A stretch of 64,000 nt of DNA from JAGRAX01 sp041391365 (GCA_041391365.1 JAWKOC010000002.1:62001-126000); one strand, 5' to 3'. Shown: positions 1-8,982, numbered from the stretch's first letter. Made by a program: numbers and translations. Notes: generated from the sequence alone by a model not told the origin.

Positions 1-1
1 A

Positions 2-859
2 CGAAAAGCGTCCGCCGCTCTTCGATGGGCGGTTTCTGAAATGGAAAGACGATATCGAATGATGGCGCATCTGGGTGTGCGAAACATCGAAGGGTACAAT
101 GTAAAAGTTCTCAAATATCTTCAGGACAAAAATGTGTTGGAAGATCAACCCACCTTTGACGGCTTGGCTCAAGAGGACCGTGTTTCACCCGATGAACACA
201 CCGGAAAGCTGCCACTGATCATGATTGTGATTGACGAGTTGGCGGATTTGATGATGGTGGCAGGAAGAGAAGTGGAAGAGTCGATCATTCGTTTAGCGCA
301 GATGGCTCGTGCGGCAGGGATTCATTTGCTGCTTGCTACACAACGACCTTCGGTGGATGTGATCACGGGTGTGATCAAGGCCAACATGCCTTCTCGAATT
401 TCATTTCAAGTGTCTTCCAAAATTGACTCCAGAACCATTTTGGATGCCAACGGTGCAGAGCTTTTGTTGGGTGCGGGGGACATGCTTTTTCTTCCTCCCG
501 GCACATCCAAAATTGAACGCATTCATGGTGCATTCGTCACAGACGAAGAAGTAGAGCGCATCACTTCGTTTTGGAAAAAACAAGCCAATCCCGAATACAA
601 CGAAGATATTTTAAAACCCCTCGATGATGAATCATCGCTTTCGGTGGAAGGCGCTTCGGAAGAAGATCAGTTGTATTACAAAGCTTTGGAACTGGTTCGG
701 GATCATGGACAAGCTTCCATCTCGATGATTCAACGAAGACTTCGCATTGGGTACAATCGAGCTGCAAGGCTGGTGGAACGAATGGATGATGAAGGGTTTT
801 TGGCCCCGGGGGAAATGGGAAAACCCAGAGAAGTTTTGCACAGTCGATTTCAAGGCTAG
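2..859 (+). CDS. ftsK: DNA translocase FtsK, C-terminal part (5' end outside window)
   Basis: This is the C-terminal part of FtsK, the hexameric pump that moves chromosome ends through the division septum. The frame is open to the window edge (residues KASAALRWAVSEME precede the first ATG at 41), so the gene is truncated by the window, not broken. The Walker B region LPLIMIVIDELADLMM and the following RecA-like core (LLLATQRPSVDVITGVIKAN) belong to the motor. The last ~65 residues (DQLYYKALELVRDHGQAS... RRLRIGYNRAARLVERM) are the winged-helix gamma domain that reads KOPS sites and activates XerD. lolA starts 11 bases after the stop, so the two are probably co-transcribed. The membrane and linker parts are not visible. 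Identification is firm. Confidence 0.96.
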   Translation, partial: RKASAALRWAVSEMERRYRMMAHLGVRNIEGYNVKVLKYLQDKNVLEDQPTFDGLAQEDRVSPDEHTGKLPLIMIVIDELADLMMVAGREVEESIIRLAQMARAAGIHLLLATQRPSVDVITGVIKANMPSRISFQVSSKIDSRTILDANGAELLLGAGDMLFLPPGTSKIERIHGAFVTDEEVERITSFWKKQANPEYNEDILKPLDDESSLSVEGASEEDQLYYKALELVRDHGQASISMIQRRLRIGYNRAARLVERMDDEGFLAPGEMGKPREVLHSRFQG

Positions 860-870
860 GAGAAATGCTG

Positions 871-1581
871 ATGAATCAAAAGAAAAGAATGTTTGCATGG
901 TTGTTGGTGTGTGTGGCTTGTCTCGGATGGATTCATGCCAAAAAACCCAATGTTGCAGATCAGATTCTCAATGACTTGATCCAAACCTATACCCAACTTG
1001 ATGCCTTTCAAGCTGAGTTTTCTCAGCGCTATCAGTTGGTCACAGCGCAGGGCCAACAAGCGGGACCTCAAGATCAGGCCTCTGGAACACTCAAAGTTCA
1101 AAAACCCAACCGAATGATTTGGGAGTATCAAAACCCCACCAAACGAATTTTTTTGGCCGATGGAAAGCAGCTCACTTTGACGGATTATGGAGACAAACAG
1201 AGCATCACCGCCGAGCAAAGCCAAACCCAAGCTTTTCCGATCCTGATTCAAGTTTTGCTTGGAAAAGTAGATGTGGAAAAAGAATATGATGTAACTTTGG
1301 GCAAAGAAGACGAGGGGCCCGAGGGCAAATGGTTTCATTTGGTCTTGACTCCCAAGGCGACCGGTCAGGATCAAGCCCAATCGATTTCCCTTTGGGTAGA
1401 AAAAGGACCCAAAACCTTAATCAAAAAATCTCAAGTCCTAGATCCATTTGGGGGTAGCTATACCATTGAATATGAATACAAAGACTTGCACCCCACCTTC
1501 GATGACAAAACGTTTGTACACGAGATTCCAAAAGACTTTGCCGTGGTGCCCATGACCAGCTTTGAAGGCATGGGGTTTTAA
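871..1581 (+). CDS. lolA: outer-membrane lipoprotein carrier LolA
   Basis: LolA is the periplasmic chaperone that carries lipoproteins from the LolCDE exporter to LolB or the outer membrane. The 236-residue product begins with an uncleaved-looking Sec signal (MNQKKRMFAWLLVCVACLGW, cleavage probably after IHA). It has the family features Q-A-E-F-S-Q near residue 45, the PNRMIWEYQNP segment (equivalent of the conserved R-P-x-x-F/M-x-W), and the repeated beta-strand pattern to the C-terminus. I chose ATG 871 over ATG 865 because AGGAG at 858-862 lies 8 bases from 871 but only 2 from 865. The gene directly follows ftsK, a common pairing (ftsK-lolA) in proteobacteria. rimO follows after 58 bases. 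Confidence 0.9.
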   Translation: MNQKKRMFAWLLVCVACLGWIHAKKPNVADQILNDLIQTYTQLDAFQAEFSQRYQLVTAQGQQAGPQDQASGTLKVQKPNRMIWEYQNPTKRIFLADGKQLTLTDYGDKQSITAEQSQTQAFPILIQVLLGKVDVEKEYDVTLGKEDEGPEGKWFHLVLTPKATGQDQAQSISLWVEKGPKTLIKKSQVLDPFGGSYTIEYEYKDLHPTFDDKTFVHEIPKDFAVVPMTSFEGMGF

Positions 1582-1639
1582 GGTTGGGTCCATTTTGCCC
1601 CTTGGATTTGCCCCCAAAATTGGATAACAGGTAGCCATC

Positions 1640-2983
1640 ATGAATGTGGAAAAAAAGAGCAAAGTAGGAATGATCAGTTTGGGGTGCCCTAAAAATTTGG
1701 TGGATTCCGAAGTGATGTTGGGGCTGATGAAACAAGGTGGTTTTGAGCTTACCAATCAGGCTTCGGATGCCGATGTGATGATCGTCAACACCTGCGCATT
1801 CATTGAAGAATCCAAACAAGAATCTGTGGATACGATTTTGGAGATGGCGCAGCTCAAAGAGACCGGTCAATTGAAAAAATTGATTGTCACGGGATGTTTG
1901 GCTCAGAGATACAAAGCCAAGCTTGAGAGAGAGTTGCCCGAAGTGGATTATTTCATTGGCACAGGTGAGTTTCAACACATCAATGATTTTTTGCCAGAGA
2001 CCTCCAAATCTCTGCCTTCTTTTCGATCACAGGTTCGAAAACCAGAATTTGTGTATGACTATGCCACCCCACGAATTTCTACACTTCCTCCACACGTGGC
2101 GTATGTAAAAATCGCGGAGGGCTGTTCTCGAGATTGCAGTTTTTGCATCATTCCAAAACTGCGTGGTACAGGAAGAAGTCGAAGCATTGAATCTGTGGTT
2201 CGAGAAGTCGAGCAGTTGGTGGCTTCGGGAACCAAAGAAATTCATTTGATCGCTCAAGATCTCACCGACTATGGTCACGATCGCGAAGATGGTGCAGATC
2301 TGTTGGGTCTTCTCAAAGCGTTGATTCGCATCTCAGGGCTCGAATGGATACGTTTGATGTACAACTATCCACAATATTTTGATGATGAGTTGGTGGAGCT
2401 GATTGCATCGAGCGATAAGATTTGCAATTACGTGGACATGCCGCTTCAACACATTGACAGCCAGCTCTTGGCCTCGATGAATCGACAAACCGATGAGCAG
2501 CAAACCATGAGACTTTTGGAAAAACTCAAAACGGCCATTCCTGGTGTGACCTTGAGAACCACGTTGATTGTTGGGTTTCCGGGAGAAACCCAAGCGCAAT
2601 TTGAAAAATTGTTGAAGTTTGTCCAAGATGTAGAGTTTGATCGATTGGGAGTATTCACGTATTCGCCCGAAGAAGGAACTCCGGCTGCGTTGATGGATCA
2701 TCAGATTTCATCCCAGGTCAAGAAGCAACGAAAAGATCAGATCATGGCTGTGCAACAAAGAATTTCAAAAAAGAAACACCACGCGATCATCGGCTCCACA
2801 CAAAAAATCATTGTCGATCGTGAACTCTCTTCGATGAACTCTGCTTATGCGTTTGTCGGAAGAACACAAGGTCAGGCATTGGACATCGACGGAAACCTGT
2901 TTTTGACGGGAACAGACTATCGTGTGGGACAAATCACCGAAGTCTCCATCACCAATGCTAGCGAATACGATTTGTTTGCCTAA
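1640..2983 (+). CDS. rimO: ribosomal protein S12 methylthiotransferase RimO
   Basis: RimO is a radical-SAM enzyme that adds a methylthio group to the conserved aspartate of ribosomal protein S12. The N-terminal UPF0004 domain begins with GMISLGCPKNLVDSEVMLG and has the cluster-binding cysteines (GCPKN, NTCAF, VTGCLAQR). The radical-SAM motif CSRDCSFC lies near residue 160. The C-terminal ~70 residues form a TRAM domain (IIVDRELSS... FVGRTQGQALDIDG). The GCPKNLVDSE motif is diagnostic of RimO rather than MiaB. At 447 residues the length is normal. The gene stands between lolA and a convergent minus-strand gene and is followed by an imperfect hairpin. Confidence 0.96.
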   Translation: MNVEKKSKVGMISLGCPKNLVDSEVMLGLMKQGGFELTNQASDADVMIVNTCAFIEESKQESVDTILEMAQLKETGQLKKLIVTGCLAQRYKAKLERELPEVDYFIGTGEFQHINDFLPETSKSLPSFRSQVRKPEFVYDYATPRISTLPPHVAYVKIAEGCSRDCSFCIIPKLRGTGRSRSIESVVREVEQLVASGTKEIHLIAQDLTDYGHDREDGADLLGLLKALIRISGLEWIRLMYNYPQYFDDELVELIASSDKICNYVDMPLQHIDSQLLASMNRQTDEQQTMRLLEKLKTAIPGVTLRTTLIVGFPGETQAQFEKLLKFVQDVEFDRLGVFTYSPEEGTPAALMDHQISSQVKKQRKDQIMAVQQRISKKKHHAIIGSTQKIIVDRELSSMNSAYAFVGRTQGQALDIDGNLFLTGTDYRVGQITEVSITNASEYDLFA

Positions 2984-3006
2984 GGGGCTAGGTTCAATCT
3001 AACCCC
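2984..3006. terminator. imperfect hairpin between convergent genes
   Basis: GGGGCTAG at 2984-2991 can pair with CTAACCCC at 2999-3006, with one C-A mismatch and a 7-base loop. It lies just after the rimO stop and before the stop of the opposite-strand gene. It has no strong T tract on either side, so a bidirectional terminator role is only suggested by position. Confidence 0.35.
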
Positions 3007-3024
3007 TTGGCGAGGATTGGTTTT

Positions 3025-3555
3025 CTATTGGTTGAGAAAATCTTCGTACCATTCTACGATTTCTTCGAGTGTTCCGGTTTTCATGTCACCTGTTTTTGTG
3101 TTGGTACAAAAATACATGATGTTGGTTTCGTTTGAAGATTGGTTGTAGCTGATGCTTTTGATCGTGATGTTCAAGAACGCACTGGCCTTGATGGAAATTT
3201 CTGGTCCTGTGATGGTCCATCCCGATGAGGTCTGGTGGTAGTCTCCGGATTGAACGCACATCAGGGCTTCGGGTTTGTTGAGTAAGTCGAGCACGGTCTG
3301 AAATTGCGCCTGACTTAGTTCTTTTCTCAACTCTTCTTTGGCCTTTTCTTTGTCTTTCTCCGGGTCTCCGTTGTCGTCAAGATACTGCTGATCCAATTCT
3401 TGGAGTCGAATCTGCAACTCGATCAACTCGTTCAGCGCATCGTCAGACAGATGAATGCAAACAGGAGCATCAAGTCGATCCTCATTTGCATGCAGGGGCA
3501 TGGATGCCATGGCCAGCAAGAGTGTGAATAACATAGGTACTGTATTTTTTTTCAT
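3025..3555 (-). CDS. small secreted protein, function unknown
   Basis: This is a 176-residue protein with a clear Sec signal peptide (MKKNTVPMLFTLLLAMASM, cleavage after PLHA). The mature part is short and acidic. It has a predicted coiled-coil stretch (DALNELIELQIRLQELDQQY, then DPEKDKEKAKEELRKELSQA) and two separated cysteines, at CIHLS and MCVQS, plus one near the C-terminus (MYFCTN). I chose ATG 3555 because AAAGGA sits 6 bases upstream; the ATG at 3570 lies within that Shine-Dalgarno region. I do not recognise the family. It could be a periplasmic or outer-membrane-associated protein. It sits between rimO (convergent) and mltG (same strand, ~150 bases upstream). Confidence 0.6.
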   Translation of the reverse strand: MKKNTVPMLFTLLLAMASMPLHANEDRLDAPVCIHLSDDALNELIELQIRLQELDQQYLDDNGDPEKDKEKAKEELRKELSQAQFQTVLDLLNKPEALMCVQSGDYHQTSSGWTITGPEISIKASAFLNITIKSISYNQSSNETNIMYFCTNTKTGDMKTGTLEEIVEWYEDFLNQ

Positions 3556-3705
3556 AGGGTTTCCTTTCATGCAAGCATCATTTGCAAGGGCTGTGCCGTG
3601 GAAAATGATGCTTGCATGCCATTGAAACGGCAGGGGAGATCAATCTTGCAGAGCCGGTTGTTCTGTTTTGAACCAATGTTGTTCGATTTTGAAAAGATCA
3701 GAGTC

Positions 3706-4678
3706 TTATCGAGAAAGCTGGTAGGTTTGCACGGCCTGATGATGTTCGGCATAACTTTTGGAAAAGACATGGCTACCCGCTTTGTTCGCCACAAAATAAA
3801 GATAGTCTGTGTTTTCAGGGTAGAGAGAAGCTTTGAGCGCAGAAAGTCCTGGACTGGCGATGGGACCTGGAGGCAATCCTTTTTGGGTGTAGGTATTGTA
3901 GGGAGTTGGAGTAAGGAGATCTTTTTTTCGGATGTTTCCGTCGTAGTTTTCAATTCCGTAGATGACGGTGGGATCACTTTGCAGGCGCATGTTTTTTTTC
4001 AGACGATTGTGAAACACAGAAGAGATCAGAGGTTGTTCTTGGGTGAGGCTGGACTCTTTTTCTACGATGGAAGCAAAGGTGATCCATTGGTGGAGATTCC
4101 AACCATAGATTTGGAGAGGCTTTGGTCGATGGTGGACAGTTTTTTGGCAGCGCGTGACCATGGCTTGGAGAATTTGTTTTTCCGGATTCGGACTTGGAAA
4201 AATGGTAGGTCTCGGGGAAGAGGTAGCCTTCGAGGCTGCTGGCAGAAATCCCCAGGCTTTGGATGAATGAGGCATCGTAAAAAAGATCTTGCAACGTCTG
4301 CGCATTCGCAAGGTCTTCGGACGCAAGAAGGTTTTTGATGTCGGTCATGGTCCATCCTTCGGGGATCGTGATTTTGTGAAGCACCACCTTTCCTTGAGTA
4401 AGTTGATTAAGTACGTTCCAGGGAGAACTGGGAAGATTGAATTTGTATTCGCCGGATTGGACCTGTGAACTTTTTCCGGTGAGACGGGTCAGGATTTCAA
4501 ATCCGTGGCGACTGGTCAAAACACCTTCTTGGTAGAGTTGGGATTGAATTTGTTTGATGCTGGAGGGGCCGATGGTGATGACCTTTGTGCTTTGGGAGTG
4601 AGGGAGTGTGGAAAAAGTAGACCATGCCAAGAAACAGACCATGAGCACGAAGACACAAAAACAAAAAGAGCTTTTCAT
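3706..4678 (-). pseudogene. mltG: endolytic transglycosylase MltG (YceG), one apparent frameshift
   Basis: MltG is the inner-membrane murein lytic transglycosylase that cuts nascent glycan strands and ends their growth. The 5' frame (from ATG 4678) encodes the TM anchor (MKSSFCFCVFVLMVCFLAW), the LysM-like region and SLEGYLFPETYHF. The 3' frame encodes the rest, including the catalytic-region motif ASIVEKES and the GLPPGPIASPGLSAL segment typical of YceG. The two join in the AAAAA run at 4198-4202 (TTTTT in the gene). Removing one base gives a continuous product of about 323 residues, the normal length. The event may be an assembly error or a real inactivating slip. The mltG-ruvX neighbourhood supports the identification. 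Confidence 0.85.
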
Positions 4679-4726
4679 GAAGTTTCCATGATAGTCGACC
4701 CTGTTTTTTTTTTGGAAAGTTTTCCC

Positions 4727-4788
4727 AAAAGGGGACGGAGAGTCAATGCTCAAACCAGGAATTTTTTTTCGACCTCCGTCCCCTTTTG
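4727..4788. repeat. REP1 repeat pair (GGGGACGGAG family), inverted
   Basis: AAAAGGGGACGGAG at 4727-4740 and its exact complement CTCCGTCCCCTTTT at 4774-4787 form a 14-bp inverted repeat with a 33-base loop containing T8. It lies in the gap between ruvX and mltG. The same core occurs near 7.0, 11.4, 12.5, 33.0 and 50.8 kb. Confidence 0.75.
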
Positions 4789-4799
4789 CGGGGAGAAGA

Positions 4800-5202
4800 T
4801 CAGGATTGAGAGTCGAGATAGGTTTGGAGAATCATCGAGGCCGCCATGGAGTCGACGATGGTTGTTTTGCGCAGAGACATCGGCTTCAATCAAAAGTCTT
4901 TCCGGGCTTTGGAGCTCAAACGTTCATCCACACGAATCACTTCCAATTGGGTTTTTTTTTCTAGATCTAGGCAAAACGATTCACCTGATCGGTCATGGAG
5001 CTGTGGGTTCCGTTCATGTTCAGGGGAATCCCCACCACGATTTTTCCGATGTGATGTTGATCGATCAATTGCAATAGATTGGTCCACAGGGTTGGTCCTG
5101 ATTGGACAAAAGGTTGGGGCTGTGCGGTCAATCCCAGAGGGTCAGAAATGGCAATGCCCATGCGTTTGGTTCCACATAGTCAATTCCCAAGATGCGTTTC
5201 AT
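4800..5202 (-). pseudogene. ruvX: RuvX/YqgF-like 16S rRNA maturation nuclease, multiply frameshifted
   Basis: YqgF (RuvX) is an RNase H-like fold protein involved in 16S rRNA 5' end maturation. No frame is long, but successive minus-strand frames read together reproduce the family: MKRILGIDY, then MGIAISDPLGLTAQP, KIVVGIPLNMNG, LDLEKKTQLEVIRVDERLSS, then LLIEADVSAQ, and VDSMAASMILQTYLDSQS with a stop at 4800. At least four frame changes are needed: near 5170-5180 (extra GT/TG or missing G), 4965 (missing C), 4903 (missing C) and 4872 (A run). The neighbour mltG is the usual partner. The gene is either truly degraded or the assembly is poor here; YqgF is reported essential in E. coli, which favours error. 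Confidence 0.75.
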
Positions 5203-5255
5203 GATTGCAACACTAGAGGATCTTTGAGCCGATGAAAAGACAAGGAGAAGTTTTT

Positions 5256-6827
5256 TTATTCGGTCGCTGCTGCAGTTTCTTCAGGCTGCATGTTTGCGTA
5301 AGGATCTTGTGCAGAGCTCATCTGTTTGTTGCCATTGTCTCCATAGATGGAAGCAGGCATTTGAGCTTCACTTGGAATCGGGCTTGCAGAGATGATGTTG
5401 GCGATGGGAACATCGGGCTGATCAAAATTGATGTTGGTGATCAAGTTGCCCCAATCGTCGGTAGGAATCGTGAACAATCCCTGATTTCGCGTGGTGAGTG
5501 TCAGGAACCGTGTGGCACCGACTTGAATGCTTGTGAACTCAACCCCGCTGAACACGGTTTCGTCGGGAGCCGTCGTGGTCCATGCATTTTCCAACATTCC
5601 CTCGGACGTCGTAGAATCATAATAAATGTACGAGGTGATGCTGTTGCTGCCGAGCAAGAAAATTTGTCCATGATCGCCGGCCACGCCCACAGCCACATCA
5701 ATGTAGTTTTTGTTGAGGGCATTTTGACCGGGTTCGGTTCGATTGGTCATTTCGTAGTATTTGCTCACGGCCAACACAGGGGATCCTGCACTGTTTTCAC
5801 TCAAAGAGTTTTGGAAATCAAAGGCCATGGGTCCAAGACCTTGCAACAAGGCGGTGGTCAGACCTTGGTTGCTTGCCAATGCAATTGGAGTAGAAGGCAA
5901 GCCAAGTTCCAAAATCCCGTTGGGTGTGTTTCGGGAGAAGGGGTTCAAAGGCATGAGAAGATTATTGGACCGGGGATTGTATGCGCCATAGTTGCTGGTT
6001 CCAAAGTTGCTAAGAATCCTTATTTGGTTGGGTTCATTCAACGCGCTGATTGGAATGATGAACAATTTGCTGCCCGTACCGTTGGAACGTCTTCCCGCAA
6101 GATACAACTGTGGTTCATCGTCGTCTTTGATGTCGTCCCAGGAAACATCTGTGAAAACAATGTTGGGGTTGTAGAGTTTTCGCAGCACCGTGGGAATTCT
6201 TCCACCTCGCTCACGCGTGATGATCAGGGTGTGACCATCGGTGGAGATCATGGCTGCATAGCCCGTGATGCTGGTTGCAATTTTTTCTGTGGGTACGCCC
6301 ACATCAAATTGAAGAGCCACTCCTGCAGCGGCGTTGTAAGAAAAATAATCATAAGGAACCGCAAACATTTTCCGATCGCTGCTGGTCACGTACATGTTGG
6401 TTCGAGATACGCTGATTTGAGATTGAGGGTCACAATAGACAGGAAAACGATAGCCTGTATCAAACCCGTTGGTTTGATATCCTCCATAAGAGTAAGCTTG
6501 TTCGGAAGTATTGACGGAAGCCAGACCTACATAGCAAGGTGAGGAACCACCGCTTCGGTCTCCCACAGGTGCGCCTCTTCGGAGAGTAGGATTTTCTGTT
6601 CGGTCCCCGATTCCATTGGCTCCGGTACCGACCCCTCCTCCGGGTGAGATGTTGATGTTGTTGGTCATCTGACCATGAACCAAAAATGCGGCGGCCTCAT
6701 TTTCGGTGATGTGTGGGCGAATTTGGGAAAAACGATTTCGATTTTGCCGATTGTAACGCGTACAAGCGGTCGATACGATCGCAAGGATCAGTGAAAGAGC
6801 TACAATGTATTTTTTCTGATCTTTCAT
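5256..6827 (-). CDS. large lipoprotein, function unknown
   Basis: This 523-residue product has a lipoprotein signal (MKDQKKYIVALSLILAIVS) with lipobox VSTAC, so it should be acylated at Cys20 and exported to a membrane surface. The mature part is rich in Gly, Asn, Ser and Thr. It has a WD/beta-propeller-like rhythm of short strands (FAVPYDYFSYN, GYAAMISTDGHTLIITRE, KLFIIPISALNEP, QIFLLGSNSITSYIYY), which suggests an all-beta fold. No catalytic motif is evident and I do not recognise a family. ATG 6827 is chosen because the upstream ATG (6854) would bury the signal peptide. It lies upstream of the ruvX-mltG pair on the same strand and may share transcription. Confidence 0.7.
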   Translation of the reverse strand: MKDQKKYIVALSLILAIVSTACTRYNRQNRNRFSQIRPHITENEAAAFLVHGQMTNNINISPGGGVGTGANGIGDRTENPTLRRGAPVGDRSGGSSPCYVGLASVNTSEQAYSYGGYQTNGFDTGYRFPVYCDPQSQISVSRTNMYVTSSDRKMFAVPYDYFSYNAAAGVALQFDVGVPTEKIATSITGYAAMISTDGHTLIITRERGGRIPTVLRKLYNPNIVFTDVSWDDIKDDDEPQLYLAGRRSNGTGSKLFIIPISALNEPNQIRILSNFGTSNYGAYNPRSNNLLMPLNPFSRNTPNGILELGLPSTPIALASNQGLTTALLQGLGPMAFDFQNSLSENSAGSPVLAVSKYYEMTNRTEPGQNALNKNYIDVAVGVAGDHGQIFLLGSNSITSYIYYDSTTSEGMLENAWTTTAPDETVFSGVEFTSIQVGATRFLTLTTRNQGLFTIPTDDWGNLITNINFDQPDVPIANIISASPIPSEAQMPASIYGDNGNKQMSSAQDPYANMQPEETAAATE

Positions 6828-6956
6828 GGTTACACTTTCGTACAGTATTAACACCTAGCGTTATCAAAAACAAGAAGAATCACAAGGTATTTGTGCAATA
6901 TGTCTTCTCTTTCTTTTCTCGCCACAGGCCTAAGTAATACAAAGACCGTGCCAGGT

Positions 6957-6985
6957 TTGACAAGGACTCTAGTCTAAAATAATCT
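6957..6985 (+). promoter_or_regulatory. candidate sigma70 promoter upstream of pgpA
   Basis: There is an exact -35 hexamer TTGACA at 6957-6962, a 17-base spacer, and a weak -10 TAATCT at 6980-6985 in an AT-rich stretch. It points toward pgpA-cinA. The position is plausible but the -10 is poor. Confidence 0.3.
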
Positions 6986-7023
6986 TTTTATATTAAATAG
7001 TTATACATCCTCTCTTTCCCTGA

Positions 7024-7044
7024 TTTGACCTCCGTCCCCATTTT
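7024..7044 (-). repeat. REP1 repeat copy, solo
   Basis: TTTGACCTCCGTCCCCATTTT matches the flank of RAYT1 at 12469-12487, including the TTTGACC lead-in. It is a single copy in the spacer before pgpA. Confidence 0.65.
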
Positions 7045-7190
7045 GCCGACCCCGAAAAGCCCCGACCGGGACCTGGGTGTCACAGGCTCTCTTTTGATGA
7101 AACTTTGGGGCAAACATGGTCAGCGTAGGGCATCCATGCTAATGATCGGCCCATGGTCATTCGATCGCTTCGGCCCAGAGGTTTTTCCGC

Positions 7191-7667
7191 ATGGAGGGAC
7201 TCTACCCCTCGACAAATGTTCTGTCATTGGTGCCACTTTTTTTTTGGAAGTGGTTTTTCTCAGTGGGCCCCGGAACCGTGGCCTCCGCACTGGCTTTGGT
7301 TCTCTATCGATGGATTGCTCCGCAGAGCATGGGGATTCAATTTTTGCTGTTGGCTGTGGTCACGGTGTTGGGCGCCTATGCCATTGAGAAAGTACAACGC
7401 ATGGAGGGAATTGAGGACGATGGACGTTTTGTCATCGACGAAGTCGTGGGTATGTGGATCTCTGTATGGGGATTTGATTTCGAATGGACGTGGATGATCT
7501 TGGGATTTTTGTTGTTCCGATTCTATGACATTGTAAAACCCTACCCCGCGCATTGGATTGATGAAAAACTGCGAGGGGGTTGGGGCGTGATGGCCGATGA
7601 TATTGTGGCCGGGATCTATGCTCTTTGCAGTTTGCATTTGATTTATTCGTTGCAGGTGTTTTTATGA
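7191..7667 (+). CDS. pgpA: phosphatidylglycerophosphatase A
   Basis: PgpA dephosphorylates phosphatidylglycerophosphate to phosphatidylglycerol in the inner membrane. Visible family features are PGTVASALALVLY, the acidic stretch DDGRFVIDEVVGMW, a hydrophobic core, FYDIVKPYPAHWID and the terminal MADDIVAGIYA. The N-terminal motif is garbled. The translated WKWFFSVGPGT should read FGSGFSQWAPGT, which is present in the next frame. The two frames swap at the T9 run (7237-7245) and back at the C4 run (7268-7271), consistent with one extra T and one missing C. The stop overlaps the cinA start (ATGA at 7664-7667), so the two are translationally coupled. Confidence 0.87.
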   Translation: MEGLYPSTNVLSLVPLFFWKWFFSVGPGTVASALALVLYRWIAPQSMGIQFLLLAVVTVLGAYAIEKVQRMEGIEDDGRFVIDEVVGMWISVWGFDFEWTWMILGFLLFRFYDIVKPYPAHWIDEKLRGGWGVMADDIVAGIYALCSLHLIYSLQVFL

Positions 7668-8938
7668 TTTTGGAAATCCTCACACTCGGAAATGAGCTTC
7701 TGGACGGAAGACGAGTTGACACCAACACTGCGTGGATCGGTCGGCAATGCAGTTTGCTCGGGCTTTGTCCCAGATATTCCCAGAGCGTGAGCGACGACGT
7801 TGATGACATTTGCGCAGCCATGACCTTGGCACTCAAACGTTCCGACATTGTGCTTTGTACAGGGGGACTGGGTCCTACGATGGATGATCTCACGTTTGAA
7901 GCCCTAGCCAAAACCTTGGATCAGGATCTCGTGTTTCATCCTGACATTTTTTCTCAGATTGAAAAAAAATATGCGGCCCGGGGAATCCCCTGTCCAGCAT
8001 CCAACAAACGACAAGCCTACTTACCGGCGGGAGCCATGATTCTTTCCAACCCTTTGGGAACTGCTCCAGGGGCTTGGGTCACAGAGAAGGGAAAACAATT
8101 GTTTTGCATGCCCGGCGTGCCCTCCGAGATGAAGCACATGTTTGAGACGCATGTAGTTCCAAAAATGGTTTCTTGGTTGGGAGATCAACCACAAAGTGTT
8201 CAACGGACTTATCGTTTTTCGGGCTTGGCCGAAGCCTTGGTGGAAGAGAGCATTGTCCAGGTCGACCTTTCAACCTTGCCCTTGAATCGAGTTGAAATTG
8301 CGTACACCGCCTCTTTTCCTGAGGTTCATGTCACGTATACGTTGTGGCCGCAGATATCTTCTTCAGTGGATTCGATTTTCGGTGCATTGGATGAACGGAT
8401 TTCCCAAAAATTGTCTGATTATTGGATAGGACTCAATGATCTGGATTTGGTTGAAAAAGTAGTTTCGCGATTGAGAGAAAAAAAATGGACGATCTCCATG
8501 GCGGAGTCTATAACGGGAGGTAGCCTTGCATCAAGGTTTGTAGACGTTGCGGGCGTGTCTGAGGTGTTTGACCAATCCTGGGTCACGTACAGCAATCGAT
8601 CCAAAATCGATCAACTTGGAGTTGTGGAACAAACGTTGCAAGATCATGGAGCTGTGTCCGAGGCATGTGCTTTGGAGATGGCCATGGGAGCAAAGGCGAG
8701 AGCAAAAGCTACGATTGGTGTTGGAATCACCGGGATTGCAGGACCTGGCGGAGAAACGCCGGATAAGCCCAAGGGCTTGACCTACATTGCGTGGGTGGGT
8801 CCAGAAGATCAAACCATGGTAAAAGAATTTCGTTTTACCTTGGATCGCAATCGCAATCGTATGCTTGCAACCAATCATGCTGTGATTGGGATTGCTCGCC
8901 TGATCAAAGAATCTCTGGTCTGTAGATCAGCGAAGTAA
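7664..8938 (+). CDS. cinA: CinA-family protein: ADP-ribose pyrophosphatase / NMN deamidase
   Basis: CinA combines an N-terminal MoaB-like COG1058 domain (ADP-ribose pyrophosphatase in characterised members) with a C-terminal PncC nicotinamide-nucleotide amidohydrolase domain used in NAD salvage. The N-terminal part has MILEILTLGNELLDGRRVDT and TGGLGPTMDDLTFEALA. The C-terminal part has AESITGGSLASRFVDVAG, SYSN-like VTYSNRSK and GITGIAGPGGETPDKPKG. The product is 424 residues, typical for the family. ATG 7664 overlaps the pgpA stop, and an AGGTG lies just upstream. recA follows 44 bases after the stop, the classical cinA-recA arrangement. Confidence 0.95.
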   Translation: MILEILTLGNELLDGRRVDTNTAWIGRQCSLLGLCPRYSQSVSDDVDDICAAMTLALKRSDIVLCTGGLGPTMDDLTFEALAKTLDQDLVFHPDIFSQIEKKYAARGIPCPASNKRQAYLPAGAMILSNPLGTAPGAWVTEKGKQLFCMPGVPSEMKHMFETHVVPKMVSWLGDQPQSVQRTYRFSGLAEALVEESIVQVDLSTLPLNRVEIAYTASFPEVHVTYTLWPQISSSVDSIFGALDERISQKLSDYWIGLNDLDLVEKVVSRLREKKWTISMAESITGGSLASRFVDVAGVSEVFDQSWVTYSNRSKIDQLGVVEQTLQDHGAVSEACALEMAMGAKARAKATIGVGITGIAGPGGETPDKPKGLTYIAWVGPEDQTMVKEFRFTLDRNRNRMLATNHAVIGIARLIKESLVCRSAK

Positions 8939-8982
8939 AAAACATTCGGCGATGAAGCTGAACAAACATTGAGGAGTACAAC

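Larger units (their letters stand above)
6855..7190. other. intergenic region with REP1 copy and candidate pgpA promoter
   Basis: This is a divergent intergenic region between a minus-strand lipoprotein gene and pgpA. It holds one REP1 copy (7024-7044) and a candidate sigma70 promoter for the plus strand. The 110 bases after the REP copy have open frames but no family resemblance. Confidence 0.5.

Noticed and set aside
5232..6542. 436-codon plus-strand frame
   Set aside because: It is antisense to the 523-residue lipoprotein gene, which has a clear lipobox and protein-like composition; the plus frame has neither.
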